Positions 1-9,354 of a DNA stretch of 64,000 nucleotides are shown here, piece by piece; positions within the stretch are counted from its first letter, which is position 1; each line of letters begins with the position of its first letter. Source of the DNA: Bradyrhizobium sp. CCBAU 51765 (lineage in GTDB: Bacteria; Pseudomonadota; Alphaproteobacteria; Rhizobiales; Xanthobacteraceae); NCBI RefSeq assembly GCF_015291725.1, contig NZ_CP030038.1, positions 2,531,001 to 2,595,000 of the forward strand. Reading direction: 5' to 3'. The notes under the pieces are model-generated. The model did no database searches and was not told where the DNA came from. It saw only the letters and a program-made list of their open reading frames with translations. The position numbers and the translations under genes are program-made.

Positions 1-133
1 CGCGGAAGGCTCGCGCGGTCGTCAGGGCGCCGTATTCGCGCAGCCGACCCGCCAATCAATTTCAACGTCCGGAAACAGTACAGCAATCTCAAAGCCACAT
101 CGCGGCCACAGCCGTTTCGTTTCAGAGCAGGAG

Positions 134-2665
134 GTGCTCTTGAGGTGTGGAATGTCGGTGTTGCGGGGCTTGCTGATCGCGGTGGCGATGGGTGTTGTGT
201 CGATTGCGAGTTCAATTCCCGTCGTACTGATGCCGCAGCCGGCGGCCGCGCAGAGCATGGAGACCATCGTGGTCGAAGGCAATCGCCGCGTGGAGGCCGA
301 GACGGTCCGCTCATATTTCAGACCTGGACCCGGCGGTCGCCTCGATCAATCCGCCCTCGATAACGGCCTCAAGGCCTTGATCGGGACAGGCCTGTTCCAG
401 GACGTGAAGATCAGTCAGTCCGGCGACCGCCTCGTGGTGTCGGTGGTGGAAAATGCCGTGATCGGCCGCATTGCGTTCGAGGGCAACAAGAAGATCAAGG
501 ACGAGCAACTCTCGGCCGAGATCCAGTCCAAGCCGCGCGGGACCTTCTCGCGGGCGCTGGTACAATCCGACACGCTGCGCATCGCCGAGATCTATCGCCG
601 GTCCGGCCGCTACGACGTGCGCGTCACGCCCGAGGTCATCGAGCAGCCGAACAATCGCGTCGACCTGATCTTCACGATCGAGGAGGGCGCCAAGACCCCG
701 GTCAAGTCCGTCGAGTTCATCGGCAACAGCGCCTTCTCGGCCTCGCGACTGCGCGACATCATCAAGACGCATGAAAGCAATCTGCTCAGCTTTCTCGGCA
801 GCAACGACATCTATGATCCAGACCGCGTCGAGGCCGACCGCGACCTGATCCGCCGCTTCTACCTCAAGAATGGCTTCGCCGACGTCCAGGTCGTCGCCGC
901 GCTCACTGAATACGATCCCGATAAAAAGGGCTTTCTCGTCACCTTCAAGATCGAGGAGGGCGCGCAGTACCGTGTCGGCGCGGTCGACTTCCGCTCGAGC
1001 ATTCCGAACTTCGATCCAGCCTCTCTACGCGTCTATTCGCGCATCCATGTCGGTTCGCTCTACAACGTCGAATTGGTCGAGAAGTCGACCGAAGACATGC
1101 AGATCGAGGCCTCGCGCCGCGGCTATGCCTTTGCCCTGGTCCGTCCCGGCGGCGACCGCAATTTCGAGGCGCGCACCGTCTCCGTCGTGTTCAACGTCGA
1201 CGAGGGCCCGCGCACCTATATCGAGCGCATCAACCTGCGCGGCAACACCCGTACGCGCGACTACGTGATCCGCCGCGAGTTCGACATCTCGGAAGGCGAT
1301 GCCTACAACCGCGCGCTGGTCGACCGTGCCGAGCGGCGGCTGAAGAACCTCGACTATTTCAAGAGCGTGAAGATCACGGCCGAGCCTGGCTCATCGAGCG
1401 ACCGCGTCATCCTGATCGTGGACATGGAAGAGAAGTCGACCGGCGACTTCTCGATCTCGGGCGGTTACTCCACCACCGACGGCGCGCTGGCCGAAGTGTC
1501 GGTCTCCGAGCGCAACCTGCTCGGTCGCGGTCTCTACGGCAAGGTCTCGGTCAGCTACGGTCAGTATTCCCGAGGAATATCGCTATCCTTCGTCGAGCCT
1601 TATCTGCTCGACTACCGGCTGGCGCTCGGATTTGACACCTACTGGCGCCAGCAATTATCCAACAGCTACACGAGCTACGGCGTGACGACGTTGGGCTTTT
1701 CTCCACGCCTGGGCTTTGCGTTGCGCGAGGACCTCTCACTCCAGCTCCGCTACTCGCTCTACCAGCAGAGCATCACGCTCGCCAGCGCTTACAACAACTG
1801 CAACAACAACGCATCGAACACGTCGCTGGCCTTCAATCCGACGCCGGCCTACATCAGGAGCGTATTGGGCGGCGTGGACCCGACCAATTCCACGGATTCG
1901 GGCGTTTACGGATACGGCTGCTATGGCGACGGTGAGTCGAGCCTGCCGGTCCGGCGCGAGCTGGCGAACGGCGCGACCTGGACGTCGGCGCTCGGCTACA
2001 CGTTGAACTACAACACGCTCGACAACACCAAGAACCCCACCGACGGCTTGCTGGTCGATTTCAAGCAGGATTTTGCGGGTGTCGGCGGTGACGTCACCTA
2101 TCTGAAGACGGCGCTGGACACCAAGTACTACACGTCGCTCGTGTCCGATATCGTCAGCGTGATCCATCTCCAGGGCGGTCTCCTCAGCAAGCTCGGCAAC
2201 CAGGACCTGCGCATGCTCGACCACTTCCAGATGGGACCGAACCTCGTGCGCGGCTTTGCTTCCAACGGCATCGGTCCGCGCGACATCACCTATTGGAGCC
2301 TGGGCGGGAGCGGCGATGCGCTCGGCGGCACGAAATACTGGGGCGCATCGATGGAGTTGCAGATGCCGTTCTGGTTCCTGCCCAAGGAAGTCGGCCTGAA
2401 GGGCGCGGTCTACGCCGATGCCGGATCGCTCTGGGGCTACCAGGGTCCGACCTCATGGTCGGCCACCGGCGAAGTCAACACCAAGGCGTGCCCGACCTGC
2501 GGACTGCAATATGACGACGGCAATCTGGTGCGATCGTCCGTCGGCGTCGGCCTGATCTGGGCCTCGCCGTTCGGGCCACTGCGCTTCGACTATGCCGTGC
2601 CGCTGACGAAGGGCAAATACGACACGGTTCAGGAGTTCAGGTTTGGGGGCGGCACTTCGTTCTAG
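134..2665 (+). CDS. bamA: BamA-family outer membrane assembly factor
   Basis: Outer-membrane beta-barrel protein of the Omp85/BamA family, which inserts other barrel proteins. An N-terminal signal peptide ends near AAAQS. About five POTRA-like repeats follow over roughly residues 45-430 (for example IAFEGNKKIKD and INLRGNTRTRD), then a C-terminal barrel with the conserved LVRGF loop motif and a final Phe. The 843-aa length is normal. The GTG at 134 is the longest start; an ATG at 152 has a better GAGGTG ribosome site just upstream and gives a cleaner signal peptide, so 152 is probably the true start. The usual neighbours rseP and lpxD are not seen downstream, so this may be an extra copy outside the main envelope operon. 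Family assignment is firm; whether it is the essential copy is unknown. Confidence 0.9.
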   Translation: MLLRCGMSVLRGLLIAVAMGVVSIASSIPVVLMPQPAAAQSMETIVVEGNRRVEAETVRSYFRPGPGGRLDQSALDNGLKALIGTGLFQDVKISQSGDRLVVSVVENAVIGRIAFEGNKKIKDEQLSAEIQSKPRGTFSRALVQSDTLRIAEIYRRSGRYDVRVTPEVIEQPNNRVDLIFTIEEGAKTPVKSVEFIGNSAFSASRLRDIIKTHESNLLSFLGSNDIYDPDRVEADRDLIRRFYLKNGFADVQVVAALTEYDPDKKGFLVTFKIEEGAQYRVGAVDFRSSIPNFDPASLRVYSRIHVGSLYNVELVEKSTEDMQIEASRRGYAFALVRPGGDRNFEARTVSVVFNVDEGPRTYIERINLRGNTRTRDYVIRREFDISEGDAYNRALVDRAERRLKNLDYFKSVKITAEPGSSSDRVILIVDMEEKSTGDFSISGGYSTTDGALAEVSVSERNLLGRGLYGKVSVSYGQYSRGISLSFVEPYLLDYRLALGFDTYWRQQLSNSYTSYGVTTLGFSPRLGFALREDLSLQLRYSLYQQSITLASAYNNCNNNASNTSLAFNPTPAYIRSVLGGVDPTNSTDSGVYGYGCYGDGESSLPVRRELANGATWTSALGYTLNYNTLDNTKNPTDGLLVDFKQDFAGVGGDVTYLKTALDTKYYTSLVSDIVSVIHLQGGLLSKLGNQDLRMLDHFQMGPNLVRGFASNGIGPRDITYWSLGGSGDALGGTKYWGASMELQMPFWFLPKEVGLKGAVYADAGSLWGYQGPTSWSATGEVNTKACPTCGLQYDDGNLVRSSVGVGLIWASPFGPLRFDYAVPLTKGKYDTVQEFRFGGGTSF

Positions 2666-3003
2666 TTGGGCGCTGTGGCCTTGCCGTGCGGGCGCCGGAT
2701 GATCGCGATCGGCAGCGCCGGAGCACCGGCAGGCGTTCCTCGCGCAGCCTCATACCGCGCTAGCGGGCCCTTAGTTCGTTATCGCGGGCGCTGGACGCCG
2801 GTTTTCACTGGACTCGATGATGCTCAGGGAGATCGATGGCCTCGCCGGCGATCAAGCAAGGCTTTGTGGGGCTTCGATCATTTGCCGTGCTCCACCCGCA
2901 CCTCTCGGAGCGTCAGGTCAATGCCGGACTCCGTCCGGCTCGGTCTCCGACGCGAGGATAAAAACCAGAGCTGTCGAGCCGCAGTACGATCCGCGCGATC
3001 GCA
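2666..3003. other. Intergenic, nothing recognised
   Basis: Gap of 338 bp between bamA and the convergent LysR gene. The short reading frames across it have arginine- and serine-rich shadow composition. I see no clear terminator, RNA gene or repeat. Confidence 0.5.
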
Positions 3004-3942
3004 TCAATAGCACGCAGCCATCGCGCCGAGCTTCGGATAAAGCCGATCGATCGCGGCGATCTCGCTTTTCATCTGCGCGGTGATCCAGTCGCGGATCTCG
3101 GCGGCGATCGGGCGCATCGGCCGGTTGCGCGGCGGCAGGAATTCGCAGATGCGGCGCGTGGTGGTGAGTGTGTCGGAGGCCGGCACCAGCGCGCCGGTGA
3201 GCAGCCAATGCGAGGTGACCGTCAGCCAGCCGAGCGCAATGCCCTGGCCGAGCAGCGCAGCCTGCACCACGACGGCATAGTCGGTGAAGCTCAGCGCTTT
3301 GGCCGCGCCGCGCCGCCCGGTGAGCAGCGAGGCGTAATCCGCGGCCCAGTCGCCCGGCGTCTCGGCGAGACGAATGATGGTGTTGCCTTCCGTTGGATCG
3401 GTCTCGCCGAGGTATCCGGGGCTGCACATGGGCAGCATGACTTCCTTCATCACCAAGGTGCCGCCGGATGACGGCTCGTCGCGATCGCGGAAGCGCATGC
3501 CGAGATCGACGTTCTCCACCGGTCCGCGTAGCGCACCGGAGATGAGCTGGAAGCGCAGATCGACTTGCGGAAACTGCTTCTGCAGCTTGTCGATGCGCGG
3601 CATCAGCCAGTGCGTGGTGAAGGCGGAAGAGACCGACAGCGTCACCGTTTCGGTGCCCTTGCGCCGCCGCTCGATCTCGACGAGCCCGCTCTCGATGCTG
3701 CGAAAGCCCTCGAGCACGCGGCGATAGAGCAGCTCGCCTTCCTCGGTGAGCACAGCGCGGCCCGCTGTGCGGTCGAACAGGCGTACGCCGAGATGCTCCT
3801 CGAACTGGCCGAGCATCCTGCTCACCGCGGGCTGCGTGACGTTCAACTCGGCCGCCGCCGCGGTGAAGCTGCCGTTGCGCGCTGCGGCGTCGAAGACGAA
3901 CAGGGCGTTACTGGACGGCAGCATCCGGCGCAACTCAGGCAT
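3004..3942 (-). CDS. LysR-family transcriptional regulator (GcvA-like)
   Basis: Transcription factor of 312 aa with the usual LysR layout. An N-terminal winged helix-turn-helix spans about residues 12-70 (FDAAARNGSFTAAAAELNVT then QPAVSRMLGQFEEHLGVRLF), followed by a two-lobed effector-binding domain. The motif pattern is closest to the GcvA-like subgroup. It lies divergent from the ABC transporter locus starting at 4153, with about 210 bp between them, so control of that transporter is the simplest guess. The effector is unknown. Confidence 0.88.
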   Translation of the reverse strand: MPELRRMLPSSNALFVFDAAARNGSFTAAAAELNVTQPAVSRMLGQFEEHLGVRLFDRTAGRAVLTEEGELLYRRVLEGFRSIESGLVEIERRRKGTETVTLSVSSAFTTHWLMPRIDKLQKQFPQVDLRFQLISGALRGPVENVDLGMRFRDRDEPSSGGTLVMKEVMLPMCSPGYLGETDPTEGNTIIRLAETPGDWAADYASLLTGRRGAAKALSFTDYAVVVQAALLGQGIALGWLTVTSHWLLTGALVPASDTLTTTRRICEFLPPRNRPMRPIAAEIRDWITAQMKSEIAAIDRLYPKLGAMAACY

Positions 3943-4022
3943 AACGTCATGTTATAAGGCCCGTAATAATTTGGCAATTGCCGGGTTTTGCCAAGTCTGT
4001 TGTCATTGGCATCACAGCCTAA

Positions 4023-4091
4023 AGACAGGGCTTGCGAGAGAAGGTTAGGTGCACTGCACGCTTCAGCCGTGAGTGCTCAGAAACCCTGTCT
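4023..4091. repeat. Nested inverted repeats in a divergent promoter region
   Basis: AGACAGGG at 4023-4030 is repeated inverted as CCCTGTCT at 4084-4091. Inside it, GCACT at 4051-4055 pairs with AGTGC at 4072-4076. The structure lies between the LysR gene and the ABC ATPase it may control, so it could be operator or leader structure. Function is inferred only from position. Confidence 0.35.
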
Positions 4092-4152
4092 ATAAAGCAG
4101 GCTTATGGCGCGCAGTGAGGCACGCCATTGCAGGGATGGGTGAGGTCGGTCG

Positions 4153-5232
4153 TTGGACAAGCGAGCGGAAAGCGTCGAGATCAGGTCCGCGAGCAAGGCG
4201 TATGGCGCCGTTCGCGCCCTAGACGATGTGTCCCTCGATGTCGGCGCCGGAGAGTTCGTCTCGCTGCTCGGCCCCTCAGGTTCCGGCAAGACCACGCTGC
4301 TCGGCATTCTCGGCGGCTTCATCCTGCCATCGTCGGGCTCGATCCATTTCGGCGGCCGCGACGTCACCTACATGCCGCCGCACAAGCGCGACATCGGGGT
4401 CGTGTTCCAGAACTACGCGCTGTTCCCGCATATGAGCGTCGGCGAGAACGTCGCCTTTCCGTTGCGCGCGCGGCGGCTGCCCAAGGCGATCTGGCCGGAG
4501 AAGGTGCGTGCGTCGCTCGCGATGGTGGGGCTCGCCGGCTATGAGGAGCGCGGCATCGCGCAGCTCTCGGGCGGCCAGCGCCAGCGCGTGGCCTTGGCCC
4601 GCGCGATGATCTTCGAGCCGCGCCTGATCCTGATGGACGAGCCGCTCTCCGCGCTCGACAAGCAGCTGCGCGAATCCATGCAGATCGAGCTGCGGGCGCT
4701 GCACAAGCGCATCGGTGCCACCATCATCTACGTCACGCATGACCAGCGCGAGGCGCTGACCATGAGCGATCGCGTGGCCGTGATGAAGGACGGCCGGCTG
4801 ATCCAGATCGACACACCCGAGCTGCTGCACGACCATCCCGCCGATTCCTTCGTGGCTAGCTTCATCGGCGAAGCGACCATGCTCGCGGTCCGCCGCGTCG
4901 ACGCCACCAGTGTCGCACTCGGCAATGTGCTGCTGCGCAGTGCGCGCGCGCTTCCCGATGGCGACGCCCTGATGCTGGCGGTGCACAGCGAAAAGCTGCT
5001 GATCGACGACGGCGCGCAGGATCCCGCCTGCAACCGGCTGACCGGGACGGTCACCGACATCGTCTATCAGGGCGAAAGCCTGCGCATCTTCCTGGCGCTG
5101 GAAGGCGGCATCGAGCTCAGCCTGCGCCAGCCGGCCTATCACCAGGCCTACAGCCGGATTCCGCCGCTCGGCGGCGGCCTCACCGTCACCCTCCACCCCG
5201 AAGACACCATCGTCGTGCCCCGGGTGGACTGA
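4153..5232 (+). CDS. ABC transporter ATP-binding protein (PotA-like)
   Basis: ATPase subunit of 359 aa for a polyamine/iron/thiamine-type importer. It has Walker A (GPSGSGKTT), a Q-loop (VFQNYALFPH), signature LSGGQRQRVALARA, Walker B ([12 protein letters not shown]), an H-loop (YVTHD), then a C-terminal TOBE region from about residue 235. The start is a TTG at 4153. It is the first gene of a locus that also encodes a binding protein (7336) and two permeases (8485, 9351). The HAD hydrolase and FAD oxidoreductase between them suggest uptake and oxidation of an amine or amino-acid-like substrate; the substrate itself is not shown. Confidence 0.9.
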   Translation: MDKRAESVEIRSASKAYGAVRALDDVSLDVGAGEFVSLLGPSGSGKTTLLGILGGFILPSSGSIHFGGRDVTYMPPHKRDIGVVFQNYALFPHMSVGENVAFPLRARRLPKAIWPEKVRASLAMVGLAGYEERGIAQLSGGQRQRVALARAMIFEPRLILMDEPLSALDKQLRESMQIELRALHKRIGATIIYVTHDQREALTMSDRVAVMKDGRLIQIDTPELLHDHPADSFVASFIGEATMLAVRRVDATSVALGNVLLRSARALPDGDALMLAVHSEKLLIDDGAQDPACNRLTGTVTDIVYQGESLRIFLALEGGIELSLRQPAYHQAYSRIPPLGGGLTVTLHPEDTIVVPRVD

Positions 5233-5266
5233 ACCCACGCCCGTTCAACCGAGAGAAGAAACGACC

Positions 5267-5983
5267 ATGTCAACCCCAGCCGCATTCAGCCATTTCAAGG
5301 TCCTCACCTTCGACGTCGTCGGCACCTTGATCGATTTCGAGAGTGGCGTCCTCGCCGCTGTGCGCCGGATTTCGGGCAAGACCCCGGCTGAGCTCAGCGA
5401 CGACCGGATCTTCGAGCCCTACAAGCGCGGCCGCGACAAGCACTATGGGCGCTCGAGCGAGGCAATGTTCCACGTCTATCGCCATCTCGCCCAAGAGCTG
5501 GATCTGCCGGCCGATGATGCCGCCTGCGATGCGTTCCAGCTCTCGGTGCTGCGATGGGGCCCCTTCGCCGATTCCGTCGAGGCCCTGAAGCGCCTGCGCA
5601 CCAAATTCCGCCTGGTCGCGATGACCAACGCCGACCGCGTCGCGCTGTCCGCCTACGCCCATGCACTGGGCGATCCCTTCGACGACACCGTATGTGCCGA
5701 CGATACCGGTGTCGCCAAGCCCAACCCCGAGTTTTTCGCCTACAACAAGGGGCGGCAGTCCGCCTTCGGCTACAAGCAGTCCGACATATTGCACGTCGCG
5801 CAGAGCCAGTATCACGACATCGGAATCGCCCGGAAGCTCGGCTACAAGGTGTGCTGGATCGAGCGCCGCCAGGGAATCGCCGGTTTCGGCGGCACGCCGG
5901 CCGTGGAGACGTTGACCCAGCCGGACTTCCATTTCCCGACCTTGAAAGCGCTGGCCGATGCGGCCATCGGGCCAGCGGCGTGA
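5267..5983 (+). CDS. Haloacid dehalogenase-like (HAD) hydrolase, type II
   Basis: Cytoplasmic hydrolase of 238 aa. HAD motif I is seen as FDVVGTLIDFE near residue 13 (the first Asp is the nucleophile). Motif II is MTNAD near residue 123, and motif III/IV lies around GVAKPNPEFF. The helical cap of type II haloacid dehalogenases lies between I and II. It follows the ABC ATPase by 34 bp and overlaps the region before the FAD oxidoreductase, so it is co-transcribed. Substrate unknown; dehalogenase activity should not be assumed. Confidence 0.8.
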   Translation: MSTPAAFSHFKVLTFDVVGTLIDFESGVLAAVRRISGKTPAELSDDRIFEPYKRGRDKHYGRSSEAMFHVYRHLAQELDLPADDAACDAFQLSVLRWGPFADSVEALKRLRTKFRLVAMTNADRVALSAYAHALGDPFDDTVCADDTGVAKPNPEFFAYNKGRQSAFGYKQSDILHVAQSQYHDIGIARKLGYKVCWIERRQGIAGFGGTPAVETLTQPDFHFPTLKALADAAIGPAA

Positions 5984-5999
5984 GGACGTGAGTGCGGGC

Positions 6000-7307
6000 A
6001 TGACAGGGGAGTGGAACGCGCTGCCATCGGCCAACTCGCTGTGGGCTGCCACGGCGGAGCCGGCGCGCGACTTTCCGGTGCTCGCGAGCGAGCATCAGGC
6101 GGACGTGGTGATCATCGGTGCGGGCTACACCGGCCTGTCCGCTGCGCACCACATCGCCCAAAGCGGCCTGTCACCGGTCGTGCTGGAGGCCAACCGTCCC
6201 GGCTGGGGCGCGAGCGGGCGCAATGGCGGGGTGATCACCGCGAAATTCCGGTTGTCGTTCCGGCAGATCGACGCCGTGCATGGCCGCGACATGGCGCGGC
6301 GCATGTACGAGATCGCGCATGAATCGACCGACATCGTCGAGGAACTCGTCTCCGAATTCGGCATCACCAGCGCGAACCTGACGCGCACCGGCCAGGTCAA
6401 GGCCGCGCACAACGAGACGACGCTGCGGGCCGCGATCGACGAGGCCAACTGGATGACGCGCGAGATGGGCTCGGCCGAGGTCCGCATCCTCGACAGCGGT
6501 GGCGTGCGCGAGGAGACCGGCTCCGATGTCTTCGTCGGCGGCGTGCTCAACCCAGGCTCCGGTGGCATTCATCCGCTGAATTATCTGCGCGGCCTTGCCG
6601 ACGGCTTGGCGCGCAGGGGTGTTCCGATCTTCCAGGAATCGCCGGTGATGAAGCTCCGGCGAGATAACGACGGCATCGTCGCCGAGACGCCGCGAGGCGC
6701 CGTGCGGGCCAGGCAGGCGATCATCGCTACCAACAGCTATTCCGACCTCACCGGTGCGACGGCGGATCTGCGGCGCACGCTGATCCCGTTCCGCAGCGCC
6801 ATCATCGCAACCGACAAGCTGCCGCGTAACCTCGCCGGAAAGCTGATGCCGACGGGCCGCACCTACACCGAGACCAAGCGCATGATGCGCTGGTTCCGCA
6901 TGGTCGACAACCGCGTGATCTTCGGCGGCCGCGGCGCCTTCGGCAAGCGGGACTCGCAGGCCGCCTTCGACGCGCTGCGCAACGCCATGGTCGGCATCTT
7001 CCCCGATCTCGCCGACGTTCCGCTCGCCTACACATGGTCCGGACTCGTCGGCATGACGCTGGATTCGGTGCCGCATATCGGCCGACTCGACGACCGCACG
7101 CTGTTCTCGGTCGGCTACAACGGCGCCGGCGTCGCGATGTCGAGCCTGATGGGCCGCTATCTCGCCGCCCTCGTGCGCGGCGAGACGCCCGAGCTGGCGC
7201 TGCTCGATGCGCGGCGCATGAAAGCGATCCCGTTCTATCCGCTACGCGAGCCGGCCGTCCGCATGGTCGCCGGCTGGTATCAGTTTCTCGACGCGATCGG
7301 TCAGTGA
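6000..7307 (+). CDS. FAD-dependent amine/amino-acid oxidoreductase (DAO family)
   Basis: FAD enzyme of the DAO fold, similar to gamma-glutamylputrescine oxidase. The Rossmann dinucleotide motif VVIIGAGYTGLSAA lies near residue 37, and the family motif GWGASGRNGG follows. A C-terminal FAD-contact region near GYNGAGVAMS completes the fold. Start choice lies between ATG 6000 and GTG 5988. Its place between transporter genes suggests oxidation of the imported amine. The exact substrate cannot be read from sequence. Confidence 0.82.
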   Translation: MTGEWNALPSANSLWAATAEPARDFPVLASEHQADVVIIGAGYTGLSAAHHIAQSGLSPVVLEANRPGWGASGRNGGVITAKFRLSFRQIDAVHGRDMARRMYEIAHESTDIVEELVSEFGITSANLTRTGQVKAAHNETTLRAAIDEANWMTREMGSAEVRILDSGGVREETGSDVFVGGVLNPGSGGIHPLNYLRGLADGLARRGVPIFQESPVMKLRRDNDGIVAETPRGAVRARQAIIATNSYSDLTGATADLRRTLIPFRSAIIATDKLPRNLAGKLMPTGRTYTETKRMMRWFRMVDNRVIFGGRGAFGKRDSQAAFDALRNAMVGIFPDLADVPLAYTWSGLVGMTLDSVPHIGRLDDRTLFSVGYNGAGVAMSSLMGRYLAALVRGETPELALLDARRMKAIPFYPLREPAVRMVAGWYQFLDAIGQ

Positions 7308-7335
7308 CATTGTTTTGGCGATGGAGGAGGCGAGT

Positions 7336-8385
7336 ATGATGACGACACGGACTTTTGGACTGGGCTGTGCCGTAGCGGGTGCTATTGCCCTCGGCGGCAC
7401 GGCGGCGGCTGCTGCCGAGCAGATCACCTTCGTCTCGCAGGGCGGCGCCTATCAGCAGGCGCAGACGGTGGCGATCCTCGATCCCTCCGCCAAGAAGCTC
7501 GGCATCACCATCAACCAGGATTCCATTCCCGATGCCTGGCCGGCGATCAAGACCCAAGTCGGCAGCGGCAAGCCGATCTGGGACGTGGTCGACACGCCAA
7601 CCGGCTATTGCCTGCGCGGTGGCGAGCAGGGGCTGATCGAGAAGCTCGACTTCTCCAGGATACCGAATGCGGCGGCGATGCCGGAAGCCTATCGTAGCCC
7701 CTATTCGATCTCCTACGAATTCTATTCGAGCGTGCTGGCCTACAGCCAGAAGACCTTCCCGAAGGACGCGCCGAACAGCTGGGCCGATTTCTGGAACGTC
7801 AAGAAATTCCCAGGCCGCCGGGCGCTGCGCAACCACCCGATCGCCACGCTCGAGGCGGCGCTGATGGCCGACGGCGTCGCGCCGGACAAGCTCTATCCGC
7901 TCGACGTCGACCGCGCCTTCAAGAAACTCGAGGAGATCAAGCCGCACATCACGGTGTGGTGGACCTCGGGCGCGCAGTCGGCGCAGCTGCTCAACGATGG
8001 CGAGGTCGATATCGAGATGGCTTGGAACGGCCGCGTCAGCGCGCTCGCCAAGGAAGGCGCCAAGGTCGCTTTCACCTACAATCAGGGCATCTTGCAGAGC
8101 ACCTCGCTCTGCATCCTCAAGGGCGCACCGAACCTCGACACGGCCGTGAAATTCCTCAACGAGGCCGTCGATCCCGTGCATCAGGCCAATCTGCCGCTCC
8201 ACATCGATTACGGCCCGGGCAATCCCAAGGCGTTCGAGACCGGCGTGATCAAGCCGGAACGCGCCGCGCAATTGCCGAGCGAGCCCGCGAATGCGGCCAA
8301 GCAGGCGCTGATGTCCTACGCCTGGTGGTCCTCGCCGGCCGGTGAAGCCGCCGAGAAGCGCTGGGCGTCGTTCCTGCAGAAGTAG
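7336..8385 (+). CDS. Periplasmic substrate-binding protein of ABC importer (PotD-like)
   Basis: Extracytoplasmic solute-binding protein of the spermidine/putrescine class, 349 aa. The signal peptide ends after a run of alanines (TAAAAAEQ) and the mature part begins ITFVSQGGAYQ. The start at ATG 7336 is chosen because a GGAGGAGG ribosome site lies 5-12 nt upstream. A strong hairpin follows the gene (8435-8456), which would favour excess binding protein over the permeases. Confidence 0.88.
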   Translation: MMTTRTFGLGCAVAGAIALGGTAAAAAEQITFVSQGGAYQQAQTVAILDPSAKKLGITINQDSIPDAWPAIKTQVGSGKPIWDVVDTPTGYCLRGGEQGLIEKLDFSRIPNAAAMPEAYRSPYSISYEFYSSVLAYSQKTFPKDAPNSWADFWNVKKFPGRRALRNHPIATLEAALMADGVAPDKLYPLDVDRAFKKLEEIKPHITVWWTSGAQSAQLLNDGEVDIEMAWNGRVSALAKEGAKVAFTYNQGILQSTSLCILKGAPNLDTAVKFLNEAVDPVHQANLPLHIDYGPGNPKAFETGVIKPERAAQLPSEPANAAKQALMSYAWWSSPAGEAAEKRWASFLQK

Positions 8386-8434
8386 GTCGAGCGAAGAAAT
8401 GAGCCGGAGGAGCATCGGCACCGATTCTCCTTTG

Positions 8435-8456
8435 CCTCTCCCGCCTGTGGGAGAGG
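8435..8456. repeat. REP-like hairpin in transporter operon
   Basis: CCTCTCCC at 8435-8442 pairs with GGGAGAGG at 8449-8456 around a 6-nt loop. The core resembles the longer element at 46267-46420, so it is probably a small member of a dispersed palindromic family. It sits between binding-protein and permease genes, where it could stabilise upstream mRNA. Confidence 0.55.
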
Positions 8457-8484
8457 TGCAGCAACCGAGAGCAGCGAGGCCGCG

Positions 8485-9354
8485 TTGAAGAGATCAGTGT
8501 CCGATCCATCGGAGCAGCATCGGCGCCGCGAGAACGGGCTGATGCTGGCGCTGGTGTCGCCGGCGCTGCTCGTGATCCTGCTCCTGATCGTGCTGCCGGT
8601 CGGCTGGCTGGTCTGGCAATCGGTCTACCAGGACGGCTTCACGCTGGAACATTACCGCCGCGTCTTCACCGAGGCCATCTACTGGCGCAGCTTCGCGCTG
8701 ACCTTCGAGATCAGCCTCGCGGTGACCGTCATCGCGCTGCTGCTCGGCTATCCCGTGGCGTATCTCGCCAACTCCGTGCCGAAGGGATGGAGCATCCTGA
8801 TCCTGTCGCTGGTCGTGCTGCCGTTCTGGACCAGCGTGCTGGTCCGCGCCTATGCCTGGCTGGCACTGCTGCAGCGGTCCGGCGTGATCAACCAGCTCCT
8901 GCGCTATCTCGACGTCATCAGCGAACCGCTCGCGCTGGTCCACAACACGTTCGGCACGGTCGTCGCAACCGTACACATTCTGCTGCCGTTCATGGTGCTG
9001 CCGCTCTACGCCACCATGCAGAAGATCCCCGGCGATCTGATGCAGGCCGGCGCCAGCCTCGGCGCGAGCCCGGCGCTGACCTTCGTGCGGGTCTTCCTGC
9101 CGCTGTCGCTGCCGGGTGTACTTGCGGGCTGCACCATGGTGTTCGTGCTCTGCCTCGGCTTCTACATCACGCCGGAGCTGCTCGGCGGCGGCCGCACGGT
9201 GATGGTGTCGATGCTGGTCAGCCGAAATGTCGAGCTCTACAACCAGTTCGGCGCTGCAAGTGCCGTGGCCGTGGTGCTGCTTCTGGGCGTGCTCTTGATC
9301 TTCGCCGTCGTCAGCCGCTTCGTCGCGCTCGATCGCATCCTGGGGCAGAAATGA
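8485..9354 (+). CDS. ABC transporter permease (PotB-like)
   Basis: Inner-membrane permease of 289 aa with about six hydrophobic segments; the first is LLVILLLIVLPVGWLVWQSV. The cytoplasmic coupling motif lies around GASLGASPALTFVRVFLPLS (EAA loop). The start is TTG 8485. The stop overlaps the next permease start as ATGA at 9351. It pairs with the PotC-like permease in one importer. Confidence 0.88.
   Translation: MKRSVSDPSEQHRRRENGLMLALVSPALLVILLLIVLPVGWLVWQSVYQDGFTLEHYRRVFTEAIYWRSFALTFEISLAVTVIALLLGYPVAYLANSVPKGWSILILSLVVLPFWTSVLVRAYAWLALLQRSGVINQLLRYLDVISEPLALVHNTFGTVVATVHILLPFMVLPLYATMQKIPGDLMQAGASLGASPALTFVRVFLPLSLPGVLAGCTMVFVLCLGFYITPELLGGGRTVMVSMLVSRNVELYNQFGAASAVAVVLLLGVLLIFAVVSRFVALDRILGQK

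Noticed and set aside
2666..3083. Plus-strand frames between bamA and LysR
   Set aside because: Arg/Ser-rich shadow composition, no ribosome site, overlap with the 3' end of the LysR gene.
5394..6161. Long minus-strand frame opposite the HAD and FAD genes
   Set aside because: Arg-rich mirror of real coding sequence; high GC keeps stop codons rare.
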